From CAYOPZ01 sp964406005 (GTDB lineage: Bacteria; Bacteroidota; Bacteroidia; Bacteroidales; SM23-62), in NCBI GenBank assembly GCA_964406005.1, contig CAYOPZ010000008.1:1-64000 (forward strand): a stretch of 64,000 bases of DNA. Direction: 5' to 3'. Shown here piece by piece: positions 59,877-64,000 of this stretch. Below the pieces are notes generated by a model. The model made no database searches and was not told where the DNA came from. It was given only the letters and a program-made list of their open reading frames with translations. Made by a program: the position numbers and the translations under genes. How positions within the stretch are numbered: the stretch's first letter is position 1; each line of letters starts with the position of its first letter.

Positions 59877-60701
59877 ATGAAGCAAGCTAAAATATTGTTC
59901 ATTTCGCAGGAAATTGCACCCTACCTTCCCGAATCGGAAATGTCAAGGATAGGCAGGTACCTTCCTCAGGGGATCCAGGAAAAAGGACGTGAAATCCGGA
60001 CTTTCATGCCAAAATACGGATCCATCAATGAACGCAGGAACCAGTTGCATGAAGTGATCAGGCTTTCCGGGATGAATCTTATTATCAACGATACGGACCA
60101 TCCGCTGATCATTAAGGTCGCTTCCATTCAATCGGCCAGGATGCAGGTTTATTTTATAGACAACGAAGATTATTTCCACAGAAAATACGTATTGAGGGAT
60201 GAGAAAGGAGAGTATTTTCAGGACAATGACGAACGTGCCATCTTTTTTGCCCGGGGTGTTCTTGAAACGGTAAGAAAGCTTCGCTGGTCACCGGACATCG
60301 TTCATTGCCATGGCTGGATCACGGCGCTTATCCCTCTGTATCTGAAGAGATCGTTTATGGACGATCCCCTTTACAATAGCTCCCGGATCGTTTATTCTGT
60401 TTACAATGATGATTTTGACAAGCCCCTCAGGAAAGAATTCAAGGACAAACTGATGATTGACGGCATCAGGAAGGTTGATGTGAACGGGCTTGCACAGCCC
60501 ACTTTCGAAAATCTTACCAGGCTTGCATTGAATATGTCCGATGCTGCGGTGATCGGCAGTCCGGATATCAATAAATCCATACTGGAATATATCAAAACGA
60601 TAAATAAACCCGTTCTTGAATACAAATCGTCTGATGAGTATATCAATGCTTATTCTGACTTTTATGATGAAATACTAAAGAATGCGGTTGATGAGGAATG
60701 A
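59877..60701 (+). CDS. Starch/glycogen-synthase-like protein, N-terminal GT5 domain only
   Basis: The 274-residue protein aligns with only the N-terminal half of GlgA-type synthases: ILFISQEIAPYLPESEMSRI, then DIVHCHGWITALIPLYLK. The ADP-glucose-binding KTGGL motif is replaced by SEMSRIGRY, and the C-terminal GT-B domain is missing. Enzyme activity is therefore doubtful. Short proteins of this kind next to panC are common in Bacteroidota, so it is probably a conserved family, not a recent truncation. Its 3' end overlaps the DUF4270 gene by 20 bp. Confidence 0.82.
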   Translation: MKQAKILFISQEIAPYLPESEMSRIGRYLPQGIQEKGREIRTFMPKYGSINERRNQLHEVIRLSGMNLIINDTDHPLIIKVASIQSARMQVYFIDNEDYFHRKYVLRDEKGEYFQDNDERAIFFARGVLETVRKLRWSPDIVHCHGWITALIPLYLKRSFMDDPLYNSSRIVYSVYNDDFDKPLRKEFKDKLMIDGIRKVDVNGLAQPTFENLTRLALNMSDAAVIGSPDINKSILEYIKTINKPVLEYKSSDEYINAYSDFYDEILKNAVDEE

Positions 60702-61962
60702 GCGCTTTTCCCTCCTGAAAATTGCCGGACTGTTTCTGCTCGCCGTAATGTTCTCCTGTGAGAACAAACCCGATCTGATAGGCCTGGAACTTTTACCTGA
60801 CGAGGACGCCCTTCTGGTATCCTTTGACTCTCTTGAAGTCATCCAGGGATATACGGTGTACAGGGATTCCCTGGCCGGGGTTTCCAAAACCGTATATCCG
60901 TTCGGAAGCCTGGAAGATCCCTACTTCGGCATTACCCGGGCGGATATTGTGACCCAGATTCAGGCTTCGTCCTCCCAGGACACTTTCGGCCTCAATCCGG
61001 ACGTTGATTCCGTGATCATGTATTTATATTATGACAGTTATTCCGGAACTCCGACCGGTCCTTTGCAGATCCGGGCGTATGAATATACGGAAGATCTGGA
61101 ATATGATACCCTTTATTATTCAAATATGGATATCACGGGGAAATACCGCGAACCTGAGATCGGCACAGCATGGATTTCTGCGGCCGATACCGTAATCAGG
61201 ATCAGGATCACGGATGATGAATTCATTAACGGAATCCTTATGGCCGAGGATTCCGTGCTGTCCAGTACGGAATATTTGCAGGACCTTGTCAAGGGGTTCT
61301 ACCTTAAAAGCGGTGACCCGGGGCCGGGCGGAATCATCACCTACGTTGATTTCAACTCATACAACAACAGGCTGAGTTTTTATTATTCCAATGATGAATC
61401 CGATTCACTGGAGAAGAGTTTTCCGATAGGAAGCTTATCCCTTCATTTCAACCTTTTCAGGCATGATTATTCGGGATATCCCATTGAAGCCTTCATTGAC
61501 AACGGAAAAACAGATGACAGCCTGCTGTTTGTTCAGTCCATGGCAGGGGTCACTCCCATGATCAGGCTTACCGGTATTACCGAATGGCTCGACTCAATGC
61601 CGGTAGCCATCATTGATGCAAAACTGATCCTGCACGTTGCAGACACTTTACTTACCCAGCAGGAAAGCCGGTACTTTCCCTCTTCACTGGATTTATACCT
61701 GTTCGATAGCATATATCATTCAGGTTATGATTATTTGCTTGAACCGGGAGCGGCCGGAGGGGATTATGACGAGGATGCCAATTCATACATACTCAACCTG
61801 AAGGTTCAGATACAAAACATTCTCCAGGGGAACGTGGAAAATCTTGAATTGTCCCTGAAACCGGCCTCACCGGATGAAACGGTCACCAGGGTTGTGCTGT
61901 ACGGCTGGAGCCAGGATCCGGATAAACGTATTCGGCTTGAAATTACTTATTTGAGGTTGTAA
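60682..61962 (+). CDS. DUF4270 lipoprotein
   Basis: The 426-residue protein has a lipoprotein signal (LLKIAGLFLLAVMFSC, Cys near 26) and then ENKPDLIGLELLPDED, typical of DUF4270. The body is beta-rich, with YGSLEDPYFGITRADIVTQI-like and LNLKVQIQNILQG segments. This Bacteroidota family is usually placed beside glmS and panC, as here; the function is unknown. Starts at 60682 or 60691 are both possible. The next gene begins one base after the stop. Confidence 0.88.
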   Translation: MRLMRNERFSLLKIAGLFLLAVMFSCENKPDLIGLELLPDEDALLVSFDSLEVIQGYTVYRDSLAGVSKTVYPFGSLEDPYFGITRADIVTQIQASSSQDTFGLNPDVDSVIMYLYYDSYSGTPTGPLQIRAYEYTEDLEYDTLYYSNMDITGKYREPEIGTAWISAADTVIRIRITDDEFINGILMAEDSVLSSTEYLQDLVKGFYLKSGDPGPGGIITYVDFNSYNNRLSFYYSNDESDSLEKSFPIGSLSLHFNLFRHDYSGYPIEAFIDNGKTDDSLLFVQSMAGVTPMIRLTGITEWLDSMPVAIIDAKLILHVADTLLTQQESRYFPSSLDLYLFDSIYHSGYDYLLEPGAAGGDYDEDANSYILNLKVQIQNILQGNVENLELSLKPASPDETVTRVVLYGWSQDPDKRIRLEITYLRL

Positions 61963-61963
61963 A

Positions 61964-63799
61964 ATGTGTGGAATAATCGGATATATCGGTGACAAGAATG
62001 TCTGCCCCGTTCTGTTAAATGGCCTGAAACGGCTGGAATACAGGGGATATGATTCTGCCGGCATTGCCATTCTGGGCGATGTCATTAAGATGTACAAGAA
62101 AGAAGGCAAGGTCACGGACCTTGAACATTTCATATCTGACAAGGACACTTCCGGTCATGTGGGGATCGGCCATACCAGGTGGGCAACACATGGAGAACCA
62201 AGTGATGTCAATGCACATCCGCACTCATCCGCACAGGGACATTTTGTGCTCATACACAACGGGATCATCGAAAATTATTCAAGTTTAAAACAAACCCTTG
62301 CAGATCGCGGTTATTCCTTTAAAAGTGAGACGGATACCGAGGTACTGGCAAACCTTATCGAATACATTTACATAAAGGGAAAAGTGTCCGCAGAAATTGC
62401 TGTCAGGCTGGCGCTTACAAAGGTCGTCGGGGCTTACGGACTGGTTATTCTCTGCAGGAATGAGCCTGATAAATTGATTGCTGCCAGAAAGGGAAGCCCC
62501 CTGGTGCTCGGGATCGGGGATAACGAATATTTTCTTGCATCGGATGCCACTCCCATAGTGGAATACACCAAACGTGTCATATACCTTAACAATGACGATG
62601 TTGCCATCATCAGGAAGGATGAACTTGTGCTGAAGACCGTAAAAAACGATACCCTGGTTCCCAATGTTCAGCAACTCGACCTCGATATAGGTTCCATTGA
62701 AAAAGACGGCTTTGCCCATTTCATGCTGAAGGAGATCTTTGAACAGCCCCGGTCCATTCAGGATACTTTCCGGGGAAGGATCACCCCTGACATGAAGGAT
62801 CTTCATCTCGGGGGGCTGTATGATGTGATGCCCCGGCTGGAACAGGCAGGCAGGATCATCATCATCGGGTGCGGAACCTCGTGGCACGCGGGTCTTGTGG
62901 GAGAATACCTTTTTGAGGACCTGGCAAGGCTTCCCGTTGAAGTCGAATATGCCAGCGAGTTCCGTTACCGGAATCCCCTTATCAATAAGGATGATGTAAT
63001 CATTGCCATCAGCCAGAGCGGGGAAACCGCGGATACCCTTGCAGCCATTCAGCAGGCCAAGGAAGCAGGAGCCCTGGTGCTGGGTATTTGCAATGTCGTG
63101 GGGTCAAGCATCCCCCGGGAAACCGATGCCGGGGTTTACACCCATGCCGGCCCTGAAATCGGGGTGGCTTCCACAAAGGCTTTTACCGCCCAGGTTACCG
63201 TTCTTGCCATGATGGCCATGCAAATAGGCCACAAAAGGGGACACCTTCCGGACAAGGAATTCCGCAGGCTGATCAATGAGTTGAACCAGATCCCGTCCAA
63301 GCTGGAACGGACCCTGTCGTTTAACGAGCGGTTCAGGGAGATCGCGGGTATGTACAAGGAAGCCGAAAACTTCCTTTACCTCGGACGGGGTTACTTTTTC
63401 CCGGTAGCCCTGGAAGGCGCCCTGAAATTAAAGGAGATCTCATATATCCACGCGGAAGGGTATCCCGCTGCGGAGATGAAGCACGGACCCATTGCCCTGA
63501 TCGATAAAAACATGCCCGTAGTGGTCATAGCCGCGAAAGACAAATCCTATGATAAGATTGTCAGCAATATACAGGAAGTGAAAGCCAGGAACGGGATCGT
63601 GATAGCGATTGTCTCGGAAGGGGATACCATCATCAGGGATATGGCCGATCATGTCCTGGAGATCCCACACGCGGATGAGAAGCTGGCTGCCCTGCTGGCC
63701 GTTGTTCCGTTGCAGCTTCTGTCATACCATATCGCGGTCATGCGCGGCTGCGATGTGGACCAGCCCCGCAACCTCGCCAAGTCCGTTACCGTCGAATGA
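61964..63799 (+). CDS. glmS: Glutamine--fructose-6-phosphate aminotransferase
   Basis: The 611-residue enzyme makes glucosamine-6-phosphate, the first step to UDP-GlcNAc for cell wall and lipid A. Cys2 in MCGIIGYIGDK is the glutaminase nucleophile; TRWATHGEPSDVNAHPH and HNGIIENY follow. Two SIS sugar-isomerase domains (about 280-420 and 450-590) have GCGTSWHAGLVGEY, ISQSGETADTLAA and the terminal VDQPRNLAKSVTVE. The gene is coupled to the DUF4270 gene. I see no glmS ribozyme upstream, as expected outside Gram-positives. Confidence 0.98.
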   Translation: MCGIIGYIGDKNVCPVLLNGLKRLEYRGYDSAGIAILGDVIKMYKKEGKVTDLEHFISDKDTSGHVGIGHTRWATHGEPSDVNAHPHSSAQGHFVLIHNGIIENYSSLKQTLADRGYSFKSETDTEVLANLIEYIYIKGKVSAEIAVRLALTKVVGAYGLVILCRNEPDKLIAARKGSPLVLGIGDNEYFLASDATPIVEYTKRVIYLNNDDVAIIRKDELVLKTVKNDTLVPNVQQLDLDIGSIEKDGFAHFMLKEIFEQPRSIQDTFRGRITPDMKDLHLGGLYDVMPRLEQAGRIIIIGCGTSWHAGLVGEYLFEDLARLPVEVEYASEFRYRNPLINKDDVIIAISQSGETADTLAAIQQAKEAGALVLGICNVVGSSIPRETDAGVYTHAGPEIGVASTKAFTAQVTVLAMMAMQIGHKRGHLPDKEFRRLINELNQIPSKLERTLSFNERFREIAGMYKEAENFLYLGRGYFFPVALEGALKLKEISYIHAEGYPAAEMKHGPIALIDKNMPVVVIAAKDKSYDKIVSNIQEVKARNGIVIAIVSEGDTIIRDMADHVLEIPHADEKLAALLAVVPLQLLSYHIAVMRGCDVDQPRNLAKSVTVE

Positions 63800-63802
63800 A
63801 CC

Positions 63803-63826
63803 CCGGCGGCAAGCCTCCGCCGCCGG
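63803..63826 (+). terminator. Hairpin after glmS, possible terminator
   Basis: CCGGCGGC (63803-63810) pairs perfectly with GCCGCCGG (63819-63826) around an 8-nt loop, 4 bp after the glmS stop. It is followed by CACAAAA rather than a T run, so termination may be weak or factor-dependent. Confidence 0.45.
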
Positions 63827-63838
63827 CACAAAACCGCT

Positions 63839-63925
63839 GAAACCGTCTGTCCGTCGCTGCTCTGCATTCCAACTCGCCCTGCGGGCTCAGACAGGAATGC
63901 CCGCGACGCTCCGGCCGGCGGTTTC
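63839..63925. repeat. Nested palindromic intergenic element, copy 2
   Basis: Four exact paired arms nest inside each other: GAAACCG/CGGTTTC, CGTCGC/GCGACG, GCATTCC/GGAATGC and the inner GCCC/GGGC hairpin. The core AACTCGCCC...GGGCTCAGACAG matches the core of the element at 8967-9060. The remaining bases to 64000 show no gene I can support. Confidence 0.6.
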
Positions 63926-64000
63926 TTAACGCGTTTTTATGGATGCGGCTCCGGTTGCTTCCGGGGGGGCAGTTAACGGTGTTTGTACTGGGTTTCGTAG

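Noticed and set aside
61900..61963. A glmS ribozyme upstream of glmS
   Set aside because: The gene starts one base after the DUF4270 stop, leaving no room for a leader, and no ribozyme core was seen.

Overview
The window comes from a member of the Bacteroidota, most likely an uncultured Bacteroidales-type bacterium. The evidence is a complete type IX secretion (T9SS) core operon (porP-gldK-gldL-gldM-gldN), a giant SprB-repeat protein with a type B T9SS sorting domain, DUF4270, DUF4296 and DUF5723 envelope proteins, the neighbourhood panC-panD divergent from a starch-synthase-like gene followed by glmS, and many start regions carrying the Bacteroidota promoter box TAnnTTTG. The assembly is a scaffold: a run of exactly 100 N lies at 38497-38596. 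No rRNA, tRNA or cas genes were recognised.

Layout. 1-2.9 kb: a cut-off exported O-methyltransferase and an IS200/IS605-type element with an intact TnpB and a deleted TnpA. 2.9-8.9 kb: universal stress protein, TPR protein, sodium:solute symporter, asnS and a DUF4143 ATPase. 9-13.6 kb: rpoN, a PAP2-like membrane protein, a MurG-like glycosyltransferase, a radical SAM protein and a hemerythrin. 13.6-21.4 kb: an operon of the 2200-residue SprB-repeat protein, a PorP/SprF partner and a DUF4296 lipoprotein. 21.8-28 kb: trpS, rbfA, a methyltransferase, a LolC/E-type permease, ung and a Na/Pi cotransporter. 28.1-34 kb: three consecutive envelope proteins of unknown role. 34.1-35.4 kb: a Fic gene bounded by a 17-bp direct repeat. 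35.4-38.2 kb: a sulfur operon (SQR-like, DUF1641, TusE/DsrC, DsrE). 38.2-40.2 kb: the gap and the mlaE-mlaF lipid transporter, bracketed by a short inverted repeat. 40.2-48.7 kb: manC, the T9SS operon and an arginase-fold protein. 48.7-59.8 kb: topA, PBP1A, and a minus-strand operon panC-panD-YbhN-hldE2-radA-hypothetical-ABC. 59.8-64 kb: starch-synthase-like protein, DUF4270 lipoprotein, glmS and a nested palindrome.

How it fits together. The porP/gldKLMN operon builds the secretion motor and ring. The SprB-repeat protein has the C-terminal domain that this machine recognises, and its own PorP/SprF partner is encoded one base downstream. Envelope supply genes (mlaEF, lolC/E-type permease, manC, hldE2, glmS, PBP1A, YbhN) surround them. 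The SQR-like/DUF1641/TusE/DsrE block suggests handling of sulfide or persulfide sulfur.

The most unusual items are the perfect 729-bp tandem duplication in the SprB-like gene, the Fic island with two promoter-flanking operator-like repeats, the 15-mer on both sides of the assembly gap, a two-copy nested palindrome family, the TnpB left beside a dead TnpA, and an arginase-fold protein with altered metal-ligand motifs next to the secretion genes.
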